From NCBI RefSeq assembly GCF_016807185.1, contig NZ_JAEVYN010000001.1, positions 2,382,161 to 2,446,160 on the forward strand: a stretch of DNA of 64,000 nucleotides, given 5' to 3'. This document shows positions 27,677 to 36,861 of this stretch, one piece after another. The first letter of the stretch is position 1; every line of letters begins with the position of its first letter. The notes under the pieces were generated by a model. That model was not told the DNA's origin and searched no databases. It was given only the letters and a program-made list of their open reading frames with translations. This stretch comes from Leptolyngbya sp. Cla-17 (GTDB lineage: Bacteria; Cyanobacteriota; Cyanobacteriia; Leptolyngbyales; Leptolyngbyaceae). The translations under genes and the position numbers were made by a program.

Positions 27677-28405
27677 TTGAAAATTGTTCTTGAGAATATT
27701 CATAAATCTTATGGGCAGCGTGCAGTTGTCAGTCGGGTTAGTCTTTCAGTCGCTCAAGGTGAAATTGTTGGACTGTTAGGTCCTAATGGGGCTGGCAAAA
27801 CTACCACGTTCTACATTGCTACAGGACTGGAAAAACCTAATCAGGGACGCGTTTGGTTAAACGATACCGAAATTACGAACGTATCCTTTCATCGACGGGC
27901 ACGCATGGGGATTGGCTATCTCGCTCAGGAAGCTAGCATTTTTCGGCATTTGACTGTTAAAGAAAATATTCTTTTGGTGATGGAGCAAACGGGCGTGCCC
28001 CGCTCTGAGTGGAATAGTCGGCTGCATCAACTACTCAAAGAATTTCGGCTTGAGAAAGTGGTTAATACGCTAGGGCTTCGGGTTTCTGGGGGTGAGCGAC
28101 GCCGAACTGAAATTGCTAGGGCATTAGCCACCGGACGGGATGGACCTCAATTTTTGCTGTTGGATGAACCGTTTGCAGGCGTAGACCCGATTGCAGTAAA
28201 CGAAATTCAACAAATTGTTTCTCAATTACGCGATCGCCAACTCGGCATCCTCATCACCGATCACAACGTCCGGGAGACGCTAGCAATTACAGATCGCTCT
28301 TACATCATGCGAGATGGGCAAATTTTTGCCTCTGGTAGTTCGGAGGAGCTATACGATAACCCAGCAGTCCGGCAATATTATTTGGGCGATCGCTTCCAGC
28401 CCTAA
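27677..28405 (+). CDS. lptB: LPS export ABC transporter ATP-binding protein LptB
   Basis: The protein has Walker A GPNGAGKTT, the Q-loop region AQEASIFRHLTVKENI, signature VSGGERRRTEIARAL, Walker B FLLLDEPFAGVDP and the switch His in ITDHN, all diagnostic of LptB. It supplies ATP energy to extract lipopolysaccharide from the inner membrane. I chose the TTG at 27677 because AGGAG (27664-27668) is 8 bp upstream and homologues start at KIVLENIHKSYG; a GTG nine codons earlier is the alternative. It lies between lptA and lptF. Confidence 0.95.
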   Translation: MKIVLENIHKSYGQRAVVSRVSLSVAQGEIVGLLGPNGAGKTTTFYIATGLEKPNQGRVWLNDTEITNVSFHRRARMGIGYLAQEASIFRHLTVKENILLVMEQTGVPRSEWNSRLHQLLKEFRLEKVVNTLGLRVSGGERRRTEIARALATGRDGPQFLLLDEPFAGVDPIAVNEIQQIVSQLRDRQLGILITDHNVRETLAITDRSYIMRDGQIFASGSSEELYDNPAVRQYYLGDRFQP

Positions 28406-28454
28406 ACGCTAAACTTTTTCCCGCCAACTCTGTATCCTCCCCCGCACAAAGCTC

Positions 28455-29642
28455 ATGACTATCGACGTTTCGACCTCCAAAAGGCCCCCTTTTCGGCTCT
28501 CCAGTTTTCGAATTCCGGGACTTTCGATGATGGATCGGTACATTACCACCGAACTGATTGCACCCTTTGTGTTTGGGGTCGTTGCCTTCACCTCAATTGG
28601 TATTTCAACGGGTGTGCTGCTAGATTTACTGCGGCGAGTCAGCGACTCTGGCTTGCCTATGAGCATCGCCATGCAATTCTTTGTTCTCAGGCTGCCCTAC
28701 TTTGTAGGACTCGCCTTTCCCATGTCAATGGTTTTGGCTTGCCTGTTGGTCTATGGGCGGCTCTCCAGCGATAGTGAATTGATTGCGCTTCGCAGTTGTG
28801 GAGTCAGTATTTATCGATTAGTGGCTCCTGCGGTGATCATTGGGCTGATTATGAGCGGCATTACGTTTGCCTTTAATGAAGCAGTGGTTCCTGCTGCCAA
28901 CCTGAAAGCTAGTCAATTACTGGATCAGGCACTTAACAAAAACAAGCCATCTTTTAAAGAGCGAAACATTCTCTATCGTGAGTCAAAAACGATTCGGCTT
29001 CCCAGCGGCGAAAAAGATGAGCTTCTTTCTCGCTTGTTCTATGCCAGAGAATTTGATGGGCAGCAAATGAAGGGTCTGACCATTTTAGATTTCTCCCAAA
29101 AGGGATTGAATCAAATTGTGGCATCAGACTCCGCCAAGTGGAACGCCGAGGAAAAAACCTGGGATTTCTTCAACGGGACGATTTATGTCGTTGCACCGAA
29201 TGGCTCTTATCGCAATATTGTTCGGTTCGATCGCCAACAAATTCAGCTTCCCCGAACTCCACTAGACATTGCAAAAACCGCCCGTGATTCTGAAGAAATG
29301 ACCATTGCTGAAATTCGCCAGTACATTGATTTAATTGGGCAAACGGGCAACCAAAAAGAAATTCGCAAAATGCGTCTACGGATTGAACAAAAATCTTCAA
29401 TGCCTTTTGCATGTTTGGCGTTTGGTTTGGTAGCGGCAACTTTGGGTATTCGACCCCAACGCTCTGGTCGCGCTGCTGGCTTTGGCCTGACGCTAATTAT
29501 TGTGGTTTCTTACTATGCCTTGATGGTTGCAGGGCAAATTATTTACCAAGCTGGCCTTGTGAATGCCTTTATTGGCGGCTGGCTACCCACTCTCGTGGCG
29601 CTAACCGCAGGGATAGTTTTGGTCGTCAAGCTCAACCGATAA
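28455..29642 (+). CDS. LptF/LptG family LPS export permease
   Basis: The 395-residue protein is a YjgP/YjgQ-type permease: an N-terminal membrane helix (RYITTELIAPFVFGVVAFTS), LRLPYFVGLAFPMSMVLACL, a large periplasmic domain (about 155-290), then three C-terminal helices starting at MPFACLAFGLVAATLGI. It forms the membrane part of the LPS extractor with LptB. Cyanobacteria often have one such gene in this cluster, so LptF versus LptG cannot be decided. ATG at 28527 (MMDRYITTE) is an alternative start. A terminator follows at 29681. Confidence 0.93.
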   Translation: MTIDVSTSKRPPFRLSSFRIPGLSMMDRYITTELIAPFVFGVVAFTSIGISTGVLLDLLRRVSDSGLPMSIAMQFFVLRLPYFVGLAFPMSMVLACLLVYGRLSSDSELIALRSCGVSIYRLVAPAVIIGLIMSGITFAFNEAVVPAANLKASQLLDQALNKNKPSFKERNILYRESKTIRLPSGEKDELLSRLFYAREFDGQQMKGLTILDFSQKGLNQIVASDSAKWNAEEKTWDFFNGTIYVVAPNGSYRNIVRFDRQQIQLPRTPLDIAKTARDSEEMTIAEIRQYIDLIGQTGNQKEIRKMRLRIEQKSSMPFACLAFGLVAATLGIRPQRSGRAAGFGLTLIIVVSYYALMVAGQIIYQAGLVNAFIGGWLPTLVALTAGIVLVVKLNR

Positions 29643-29680
29643 TCCTAAATCTCCTGCTTCAACTTTTGCCCTCATTCAAA

Positions 29681-29705
29681 CCCCTCTTCTAGAAAGGAAG
29701 AGGGG
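29681..29705. terminator. Intrinsic terminator after lptF
   Basis: CCCCTCTTC and GAAGAGGGG form a perfect 9-bp stem around a 7-nt loop, flanked by AAA and, further downstream, by TTTTTTG. It lies 39 bp after lptF and can also serve the convergent chlI transcript. Confidence 0.85.
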
Positions 29706-29798
29706 CTTTGAAAGTGACTTTTTTGTTGTGGAAAAAGCTTCAGTAAGAAATATCGCTGGACGGAATTGCGGAGCGTTGTTGCGAGCTGTATCAAACGG

Positions 29799-30920
29799 TT
29801 AAGCTGTCTCTTCGCCAAAGACTTGGTTAAAGGCTTTTTCTACCTTATAGCCAGAGTCAATCGATTCTAAGGGATCTTTTCGTAGGCGATGACGCAGGCA
29901 AAGGGTGACCACACGGCGAATATCATCAACGGTGACTTCGGTGCGACCTTCCAAAGCTGCGATCGCCTTTGCCGCCCGATTGGTAACGATATCTCCCCGC
30001 AGCCCATCCACATCTAAATCTGAACAAACCTGAGAGATTTTGACTCGTAAATCGTGGTCGATCGCAATCTGTCTTAATCGAGTTTGAGCATCTACTAGCT
30101 TTTGGCGTAAAGTATTTTGCTCTGATTGAGACTGGTCCAAGAATTCTTGCGGATTTTGATCAAACTCAGTACGCTGCTCCACGATTTGAACGCGCAGAGC
30201 AGGTTCTTTGACCGTACGAATTTCGGCGTGCATTCCAAAGCGATCCAGCAGTTGGGGACGCAGTTCACCTTCTTCGGGGTTACCCGATCCAACAAGCACA
30301 AATCGTGCCGGGTGACGAATGGAAATGCCTTCTCGCTCCACTGTGTTCCAACCAGAAGCGGCAGAGTCAAGCAATACATCCACCAAATGATCATCCAGTA
30401 GATTCACTTCATCTACATATAGAATGCCGCGATTGGCTTTTGCTAGTAGCCCTGGCTCAAAGGCTTTGACTCCTTCAGAAAGCGCTTTTTCAATATCAAT
30501 CGTGCCGCACACTCGATCTTCGGTTGCGCCGAGAGGCAAATCGACCATTTGCACATTTTTTAGCGCGATCGCAATTTCCATGCCCTGATCAATTCTCTGC
30601 CGAACTTCGTCTCCCATCATTTCGGGATCGCTGGGATGGCTGTTAAACGGGTCATCGGCAACAACTTCAATTTCAGGTAAGAGATCGGCAAGCGCACGAA
30701 TGGTTGTGGATTTGCCCGTGCCGCGATCACCCATGATCATCACCCCACCAATCTTGGGATCAATTACATTCAGCAGCAATGCAAGTTTCATTTCCTCCTG
30801 CCCTACGATCGCTGTGAAAGGAAAAACCGGACGACGGCGAGAAACAGCAGAGACTTGAACAGACTGACCGTTTTCAATTAAAGCTGGATTGACTGAAACT
30901 GGATTTGCGGTGGGACTCAC
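29799..30920 (-). CDS. chlI: Magnesium chelatase ATPase subunit I
   Basis: The 373-residue AAA+ protein inserts Mg2+ into protoporphyrin IX together with ChlD and ChlH, the first committed step to chlorophyll. Visible motifs are FPFTAIVGQEEMKLALLLNV, Walker A GDRGTGKST (64-72), Walker B GILYVDEVNLLDDHLVD, the sensor LVGSGNPEEGELRPQLLDRF and the C-terminal helical lid with GLRGDIVTNRAAKA. The start is GTG at 30920, preceded by AGGTAAG. A 12-bp palindrome lies 49 bp upstream. Neighbours are unrelated. Confidence 0.97.
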   Translation of the reverse strand: MSPTANPVSVNPALIENGQSVQVSAVSRRRPVFPFTAIVGQEEMKLALLLNVIDPKIGGVMIMGDRGTGKSTTIRALADLLPEIEVVADDPFNSHPSDPEMMGDEVRQRIDQGMEIAIALKNVQMVDLPLGATEDRVCGTIDIEKALSEGVKAFEPGLLAKANRGILYVDEVNLLDDHLVDVLLDSAASGWNTVEREGISIRHPARFVLVGSGNPEEGELRPQLLDRFGMHAEIRTVKEPALRVQIVEQRTEFDQNPQEFLDQSQSEQNTLRQKLVDAQTRLRQIAIDHDLRVKISQVCSDLDVDGLRGDIVTNRAAKAIAALEGRTEVTVDDIRRVVTLCLRHRLRKDPLESIDSGYKVEKAFNQVFGEETA

Positions 30921-31454
30921 GGGCTTACCTGAAAAACAAAAGCCACTAAGAAGGGCTCTTTAACATTGTGCCATATGGCATAGACCCATGCTCAATCAAC
31001 ACCTTCATTTCAACCAAGCCATTTTTTAAGGCAATTGTTCAATCAATTTGAGTGGCTGCTTGCGTCCCTATCAGCAAATCCACAAGAAAGTTGCCAGAAA
31101 TTCCGTAATTTCTTAACTGTATCTGTAGGTATAGCCAGTAGCCAGACGTAGAACTGTCACCAAATGTAATACCGAGGATTAGTCAGAAGTGGTTTGATGA
31201 ATTTATAGAGATTTTTCGCTCCACACCGCTTCCAGATCGCTACCTTTCCCCTTGTGACTAAAGTCTTTCAAGAGACAGATCTACCTCCTCCCACGAGATG
31301 AGTCATAAGGATGAAGCCTATCGATTTGGTGCTCTGTATAGTTGAGTCAAAGAATACTTATGAGGCGATGCATAATCTCATCAAAGTTGCCAGATGACTC
31401 TACAGAATCCGCTGCATTGAACAAAATATTTTCCCTGGGTGAATGGAGGAAGTT
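30921..31454. other. Divergent intergenic region with a 12-bp palindrome
   Basis: The 534 bp between chlI and a secreted-protein gene hold both promoters. The one notable element is the perfect palindrome TGCCATATGGCA at 30969-30980, placed where a regulator of chlI could bind. GGAGGAAG occurs just before the plus-strand ATG. No coding frame or RNA gene was recognised. Confidence 0.6.
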
Positions 31455-31976
31455 ATGCAAAAGTCTTTAAAAGTGTCTGTTTCCAAATGGTCTACCCTAG
31501 CTAGCCGCGTTGGTATCGCTCTTCTAGGAACTTCTGTCACCCTGAGTGTTGCGTTTGAAGCTCAAGCTGCTTACAGTAAGCCAGTAGCCCAAGCCCCTGC
31601 TGTACCAACTGCTACACTACCTGACGGTGTTTACTTGTATGGTCAAGCGCCTAAGCCTAATGAGCTTGGGAAGGGATACTTTGTATTTGAGAACAAAGCT
31701 GGAAAGGTTGTAGGCGCTTTATACATGCCTAGTTCCTCTTTCGATTGTGCCGCAGGCGAGTTCAAAGCTAATCAGCTTGCACTGATGGTAACTGATAGCT
31801 ACGATCGCACCGCCAACCCCTTTGAGATTGCGCTTGATCGCAATTCAACTATTGCTAGTAGTGCCAACCCATCGTTGAATCTGGGGTTACAAGGCTTTCA
31901 CAAGTTGAATGCTGTGAGCCAAAACGACTTGCGGCTCTTAAACGTCTGTAAGCTGGACAGTCAAAAAGCGCAATAG
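31455..31976 (+). CDS. Secreted protein of unknown function
   Basis: The protein (173 residues from this ATG) has a signal peptide (VGIALLGTSVTLSV, then AQAAYS as cleavage region). The mature part begins with a Pro/Ala stretch and contains LPDGVYLYGQAPKPNELGKG, YFVFENKAGKVVGALYMPSS and a pair of Cys residues (one after SSSFD, one near the C-terminus). I think it belongs to a cyanobacterial family of unknown role. The ATG at 31455 is preferred because GGAGGAA lies 6 bases before it; an ATG at 31443 overlaps that site. No operon partner is evident. Confidence 0.75.
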   Translation: MQKSLKVSVSKWSTLASRVGIALLGTSVTLSVAFEAQAAYSKPVAQAPAVPTATLPDGVYLYGQAPKPNELGKGYFVFENKAGKVVGALYMPSSSFDCAAGEFKANQLALMVTDSYDRTANPFEIALDRNSTIASSANPSLNLGLQGFHKLNAVSQNDLRLLNVCKLDSQKAQ

Positions 31977-32475
31977 GCTTGCCGCAAAGCTCAGACTTCA
32001 TCCTGAAGCACCACACAAAAGCGAGAGGCTAAAGCTAGAAATTTATTGCTGCTGACCGTAGAGTTCTTGCAAATTCACTCAAATTATCGTTGAAAATGGT
32101 CGTAGTTAATGCAGCTTGTAGCATAGTGCTTTGCAATTGCATTAACTACGACCATTTGTAGTGATCCCTAAGTTGCCGTTAAGTTTTTAAGTACTCAATA
32201 TTGAATCAGTTATAGTTCTACAGGCGGTGTAGTATCCCGTTTGCAACCTGCGTAAGTTAACTCATAACATTTGTGCCAACTAATGCGATAGCGCAAAGCT
32301 AATGTGAGTCTTTACTGCTCCGGTGCTTTCCTTTTTACAAAATTAATAGCAATTAGTCGTCAAGTTTTGAGCTGAAATATCAAGAGTTGATTTGATGACA
32401 AAAGATTAAATTTTATTTGTATTGGCATTTAATTCTTTTATTTTTGATTGTTCTAGAAAATAGTTTTCTTCTTAC
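31977..32475. other. Intergenic region carrying a long perfect hairpin
   Basis: About 500 bp separate two plus-strand genes. Apart from the hairpin at 32094-32157 it is A/T-rich with no recognised coding frame or RNA gene. It should contain the promoter of the GH57 gene. Confidence 0.6.
32094..32157. repeat. Perfect 20-bp inverted repeat with 24-nt loop
   Basis: AAATGGTCGTAGTTAATGCA (32094-32113) is matched exactly by its reverse complement at 32138-32157. The stem is long and only moderately GC-rich, with no U-tract directly after it, unlike the short terminators elsewhere in this window. It could be a MITE-like relic, a processed hairpin RNA or an unusual terminator. Confidence 0.92.
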
Positions 32476-35172
32476 ATGACTTCTTTTTTTAATCAGTATT
32501 CTGGGCTAACTTCGTCTCTGCCCCCCGCTTCCAAGTCTCAAGTGAGTGACAGCACATTACACCGTGACGATGCGTGCAAAACAGAGGCTAACAACGCCTT
32601 ACATGCAGCGCAAGGAATCTACATTACGATTCATGGGCACTTCTATCAGCCTCCGCGTGAAAATCCTTACCTGGATGTGATTGAGCGGCAACCGAGTGCG
32701 GCTCCGTTTCACAACTGGAATGAGAGAATCCATTATGAGTGCTATCGTCCCAATGCCTTTGCCCGCATTGTCAATGATCGCCAAGAAGTGATGGGGATCG
32801 TCAATAACTACGAATACCTCAGTTTTAATTTTGGGGCTACTCTGCTGAACTGGATGGAACGGCATGATGTAGAAGTGTATCAGCGGATTTTGGAAGCGGA
32901 TCGAAAAAGCTGCGATCGCCTGAATGGACATGGAAACGCGATCGCCCAAGCTTACAACCACATCATTTTGCCTTTGGCCAATGAGCACGATAAGTTAACT
33001 CAAATTCGCTGGGGCAAAGCAGATTTTTGCTCTCGCTTTGGGCGCGACCCTGAAGGAATGTGGCTAGCAGAAACCGCCGTCGATTACGAAACTCTTGAAG
33101 CACTCGTAATTGAAGGAATTCAGTTCATCATCTTGGCACCGTCTCAGGCACAACGGTGTCGCCCAATGCCAACAGCTGAGCAACCAGAACCAGAATGGCA
33201 GGAAGTGGGTGGTAGCCAAATTAATCCCACTCGTCCATATCGCTGTTATCTACCATCCTTAGAGCAGAATTCCACTCGACCCTACATCGATATCTTTTTT
33301 TACGATGGACCCATTTCCCGCGATATGGGTTTTGATCAGGCGTTGTCGGATGCCCACCAGTTTGCCGGACGTTTAGGGCAAGCAGTTCAAGGAGATCAGC
33401 AACCATCGCAACTGATTGCCGCTGCCACAGATGGCGAAACCTTCGGGCACCATAAGGGCGGCACCGAAAAGTGCCTTGCCTATTCGTTTGTGCATGAATT
33501 TCCAAGTCGCGGCTGGACGGTAACTAATTTTGCCCATTACCTTTCCATCTGCGATCCCGTTTGGGAAGTTGAGCTGAAGCCAGTGACCGCTTGGAGTTGT
33601 AGTCATGGAGTTGATCGCTGGCAAGATGACTGCGGCTGTGGCGGCGGTGAGTGGCATCAACAATGGCGGCGACCTCTACGAGAATCACTCAATTGGCTGC
33701 GGGATCAGCTTGTGCGAGTCTATGAGGATGCGGGCAGTAAGCTATTGCAAGATCCCTGGAAGGCACGAGATGAATATATTGAGGTGGTGCGCGATCGCGC
33801 CCAGTCCACAGTCAATGCCTTTTTGGCTCGCCATCAATCTCATTCTTTAACTGCGGTAGAACGGGTAGATGTGTTGCGTTTGTTAGAAATGCAGCGCCAT
33901 GCTTTGCTGATGTACACCAGCTGCGGCTGGTTTTTTGAAGAGCTTTCTCGCCCTGAGGGCGTGCAGATTCTTCGCTATGCTGCTAGAGCGCTGGAACTCG
34001 CGGGAGATGTCTCTGGAATTCATTTAGAAAAAGCCTTTGTTAAACGGTTGGCGGTCGCGCCCAGCAATGTGGACTGTTTCAAAAATGGAGCAGAAGTCTA
34101 TCGCCAACTAGTTACCACTGCGCAAATTAGCCTAGAGCAGGTTGCCGCCCATTATGCTATTAGCTCTCTGTTTGTCACAGCGCCCAAAGAGCAGCGAGTT
34201 TACTGCTACACCGCCCAGCAAGTGGATTATCAACTCCAACGAATGGGTTCACTAACCCTGGCGGTCGGACAGCTTCAGTTGGTGTCAGAAATAACAAGAG
34301 AATCAGTTGATTTGGTGTTTGCGGTGCTGCATCTAGGTGGATGGGACTTTCACTGCTGCATTCAACCTTTTTCTGGACGGCGCAGCTACGGTCACATGAA
34401 GGAGTGTGTGTTTACAGCCCTGGGAGAAGCTAGTTCTGCCAAGGTGATTTTGGCAATGCACCGTAGTTTTGGGGATCAATCTTTCAGCTTACAAAATCTG
34501 TTTGCAGAAGAACGCCATCGGATCATGCAAATGCTGACCCAAAGTACCTTAACCCGCTTAGACCAGCTTTACACTCAGGTTTATCGTGATAACTACGGTA
34601 TTTTGATGGCATTTCACCGAGATGGGCTAACGGTTCCACGGGAGCTTCAGGTAGCCGCAGAGGTTGCACTTAGCCATCGAGTGCTGCTGTCACTGAGATT
34701 GTTGGAGCAAGATCTGAGCAATCCGTTAGTGGAAGGAACTGTAGGATTAGGGCATTTGGCAGAGCTAGAAGCGATCGCAACAGAAGCCGCTCAGATGCAC
34801 TATTACGTTCAGCTTCCCGAAGCTCAACAAACCCTAGAGCGGCTCATCCTACATTCGTTGCGGAATATCCTGCAAGCTTTTAACCCTGCCACTTTAACGG
34901 CTGATTTAGAGCGAATGCGGCAGTTGATTAGTCTGGGTCAGCAATTGAATTTGAATCTGTCCTTGGCACATGCCCAAGAGTTTTACTTGCGATCCCTACA
35001 CCATTGGATCGTGCCCCAATGTCTTGCCTGGATTGCCGCAACCCAAGACCTAGACAGAGTTGCTGCCTATGGCAAAAAAAGTGAAATTCGCCTGACGCAT
35101 CTTCGTTTACTGCTGCGGTTAGGGCAAATGTTGGCGATCGATGTGACAGGTTGGCTGGAACAATTGCCCTAA
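32476..35172 (+). CDS. Glycoside hydrolase family 57 protein with DUF3536-type region
   Basis: The 898-residue protein begins the GH57 domain after about 50 residues with YITIHGHFYQPPRENPYLD, followed by NWNERIHYECYRPNAFARI and GMWLAETAVDYETLEAL, which carries the expected nucleophile region. ATDGETFGHH contains the typical second acidic motif. The middle and C-terminal parts correspond to the DUF3536-type extension seen in large bacterial GH57 proteins. The family acts on alpha-glucans such as glycogen; the exact substrate is not known. It has no signal peptide, so it is probably cytoplasmic. It is flanked by unrelated genes. Confidence 0.88.
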   Translation: MTSFFNQYSGLTSSLPPASKSQVSDSTLHRDDACKTEANNALHAAQGIYITIHGHFYQPPRENPYLDVIERQPSAAPFHNWNERIHYECYRPNAFARIVNDRQEVMGIVNNYEYLSFNFGATLLNWMERHDVEVYQRILEADRKSCDRLNGHGNAIAQAYNHIILPLANEHDKLTQIRWGKADFCSRFGRDPEGMWLAETAVDYETLEALVIEGIQFIILAPSQAQRCRPMPTAEQPEPEWQEVGGSQINPTRPYRCYLPSLEQNSTRPYIDIFFYDGPISRDMGFDQALSDAHQFAGRLGQAVQGDQQPSQLIAAATDGETFGHHKGGTEKCLAYSFVHEFPSRGWTVTNFAHYLSICDPVWEVELKPVTAWSCSHGVDRWQDDCGCGGGEWHQQWRRPLRESLNWLRDQLVRVYEDAGSKLLQDPWKARDEYIEVVRDRAQSTVNAFLARHQSHSLTAVERVDVLRLLEMQRHALLMYTSCGWFFEELSRPEGVQILRYAARALELAGDVSGIHLEKAFVKRLAVAPSNVDCFKNGAEVYRQLVTTAQISLEQVAAHYAISSLFVTAPKEQRVYCYTAQQVDYQLQRMGSLTLAVGQLQLVSEITRESVDLVFAVLHLGGWDFHCCIQPFSGRRSYGHMKECVFTALGEASSAKVILAMHRSFGDQSFSLQNLFAEERHRIMQMLTQSTLTRLDQLYTQVYRDNYGILMAFHRDGLTVPRELQVAAEVALSHRVLLSLRLLEQDLSNPLVEGTVGLGHLAELEAIATEAAQMHYYVQLPEAQQTLERLILHSLRNILQAFNPATLTADLERMRQLISLGQQLNLNLSLAHAQEFYLRSLHHWIVPQCLAWIAATQDLDRVAAYGKKSEIRLTHLRLLLRLGQMLAIDVTGWLEQLP

Positions 35173-35263
35173 TCACATCCTAAAAGTTAAATACCAATTG
35201 CAAGGGGTATGCAATACTTTCTTGCATATGTTTGATTGGTGGAAAATCCTGGAGATAGTTGCT

Positions 35264-35536
35264 ATGTCTTACGAAGTTGCTCAACAGGTTTTAGATAAGC
35301 TTGCCCTAGCGACCGAGCTTTTCACCGCTGGCTACATGGGGACTGCCTTCACCCTTTATGCCTGGAAACGCACTGCTGAACCCACTAAAGTGCCTCTAGC
35401 AACGCCACTATCTTTGCCTCAAGCTGCGGTATTAGAACCGATTGAACGGGCCTCCGAAAATTCAATGCTTGCGGATGAGATCGCCCTTTCCCTACCAGTC
35501 CCAGAATCAATTGAACAGGTATCGAAAAATGAATGA
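35264..35536 (+). CDS. Small protein of unknown function
   Basis: The 90-residue protein starts at the ATG at 35264, eight bases after GGAGAT; in-frame ATGs further upstream (for example 35231) lack a good site. The N-terminal half (YEVAQQVLDKLALATELFTA, GYMGTAFTLYAWKR) looks helical with one weakly hydrophobic segment. The C-terminal half is Pro/Ala/Glu-rich and carries a repeated motif (EPIERASEN and PESIEQVSKN). No family is recognised. It follows the GH57 gene by about 90 bp. Confidence 0.6.
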   Translation: MSYEVAQQVLDKLALATELFTAGYMGTAFTLYAWKRTAEPTKVPLATPLSLPQAAVLEPIERASENSMLADEIALSLPVPESIEQVSKNE

Positions 35537-35697
35537 TCTTGGCTGTTGGCGGCTTACTCAACCCATCTAAAATTTCACTTTTGCATACAAAAATACGGAA
35601 AACTATACATTAATCATGTAGAAGGGGGAAGGATAGGACGAGAGCTATCGACATTCTGGGCTGCAAGTTAATTATTGTTCAAATTAGGAAAGGAATT

Positions 35698-36399
35698 ATG
35701 TCGCTTACAAGTTTAGTTAAAGGACTCAACGCCTTTCACAGTAGCTATTTCAGCGATCATCATGAGATGTTCAAACAGCTTTCCCAGGGTCAGTCTCCAG
35801 AAGTCTTATTTATTACTTGTTCCGACTCTCGCATTGATCCCTGCCTCATTACTCAAGCGCAACCGGGGGAACTCTTTGTCATGCGAAATGTGGGTAATAT
35901 CATTCCTTCTTATGGGGCAGCGAGTAGCGCCGAATCAGCCGGAATTGAGTATGCAGTGCAGGGATTGGGAATTCGCGACATCATCATCTGTGGACATTCT
36001 CACTGTGGCGCGATGCGGGGATTGCTGCAAGTGGGCACTTTGGCCGAGCAAATGCCTGCGGTTTATGATTGGCTGAAACGTCATGGTGAACCGACTCGCC
36101 GTCTGGTGCTAGACAATTATGGCGATTTGCCAGCCGATGAGCTATTGAAGATGGCGATCGAGCAAAATGTGTTGACGCAAATCGAAAACTTAGAAACTTA
36201 TCCCGTAATTCGCTCCAAGTTGCACAGTCAACAACTGAGTCTTCATGCCTGGATGTATGAAATTGAAACCGGTAAAGTGTTTGTTTACAATTCAGAGCAA
36301 CGGAAATTTACGGTGATTGAGAAGCAATCGTTTCCCGTGCTTGATCCGTTGATCACAACGTCCTCGTCAAGAGAAAACCCTAAAGAGGTTCTAGTTTGA
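35698..36399 (+). CDS. Beta-class carbonic anhydrase
   Basis: The 233-residue enzyme interconverts CO2 and bicarbonate. Zinc ligands are Cys41, His100 and Cys103 in ITCSDSRIDP and CGHSHCGAM, with the Asp43-Arg45 catalytic dyad. It has the length of beta carbonic anhydrases related to the carboxysomal CcaA/IcfA, but lacks the long C-terminal extension that targets CcaA to carboxysomes, so location is uncertain. AAAGGAA precedes the ATG. The 3' end overlaps the convergent RNase III-like gene by 20 bp. Confidence 0.95.
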   Translation: MSLTSLVKGLNAFHSSYFSDHHEMFKQLSQGQSPEVLFITCSDSRIDPCLITQAQPGELFVMRNVGNIIPSYGAASSAESAGIEYAVQGLGIRDIIICGHSHCGAMRGLLQVGTLAEQMPAVYDWLKRHGEPTRRLVLDNYGDLPADELLKMAIEQNVLTQIENLETYPVIRSKLHSQQLSLHAWMYEIETGKVFVYNSEQRKFTVIEKQSFPVLDPLITTSSSRENPKEVLV

Positions 36400-36814
36400 A
36401 GATCCGCTGAATGGTTTGACGAGCCGCACTATAGCCACCATCAAAATAAATAGCTGCGATCGCCGCTTCCACTGTTTCCGCTAGCACATCCGGCTGTTCA
36501 TCAACGTTCTGCTGGTTTTCCGCCGCACCTCGCTTAATCCGGTAGCCTATTTCTAGAGCTTGACCAATCCGCGCCAGATTTTCGACTTGCTTCAGCTCGA
36601 TTTTGCGAAATACAATATCCTGTTGACTGTCACAGCCAGATCGAATGAGCCACTCGGTCAATACGGCATCAATCAACGCGCTTCCTAGTAAACTATAGGC
36701 TTCTTGATGAGCGCAAGGTTGGGGCTGTTCCATGGCATAGCTTCTGCGAGTCAGCGATCGCGCCAGAATACGCTTGTCAAAGAAAAAATAACCCAGATTT
36801 TCTTCCAAACTCAT
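36380..36814 (-). CDS. RNase III-fold protein with degenerate active site
   Basis: The 144-residue protein has a single RNase III-like domain and no double-stranded RNA-binding domain. The fold is supported by ARSLTRRSYAME (compare ALTHRSYANE), HQEAYSLLGSALIDAVL (compare ERLEFLGDSVL) and ETVEAAIAAIYFDGGY. Of the four metal ligands only one Glu (116) is plainly kept and one is Asp-to-Glu (113), while the other two positions are Ser41 and Ser45. It is therefore probably catalytically weak or dead. Mini-III RNases of cyanobacteria have the same size but keep their acids. It overlaps the carbonic anhydrase gene tail to tail and is divergent from the creatininase-family gene. Confidence 0.8.
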   Translation of the reverse strand: MSLEENLGYFFFDKRILARSLTRRSYAMEQPQPCAHQEAYSLLGSALIDAVLTEWLIRSGCDSQQDIVFRKIELKQVENLARIGQALEIGYRIKRGAAENQQNVDEQPDVLAETVEAAIAAIYFDGGYSAARQTIQRIFKLEPL

Positions 36815-36861
36815 CTACAGCCACATCTCCATTTATAGTTTCCCACTTCACCCTTCTTCTT

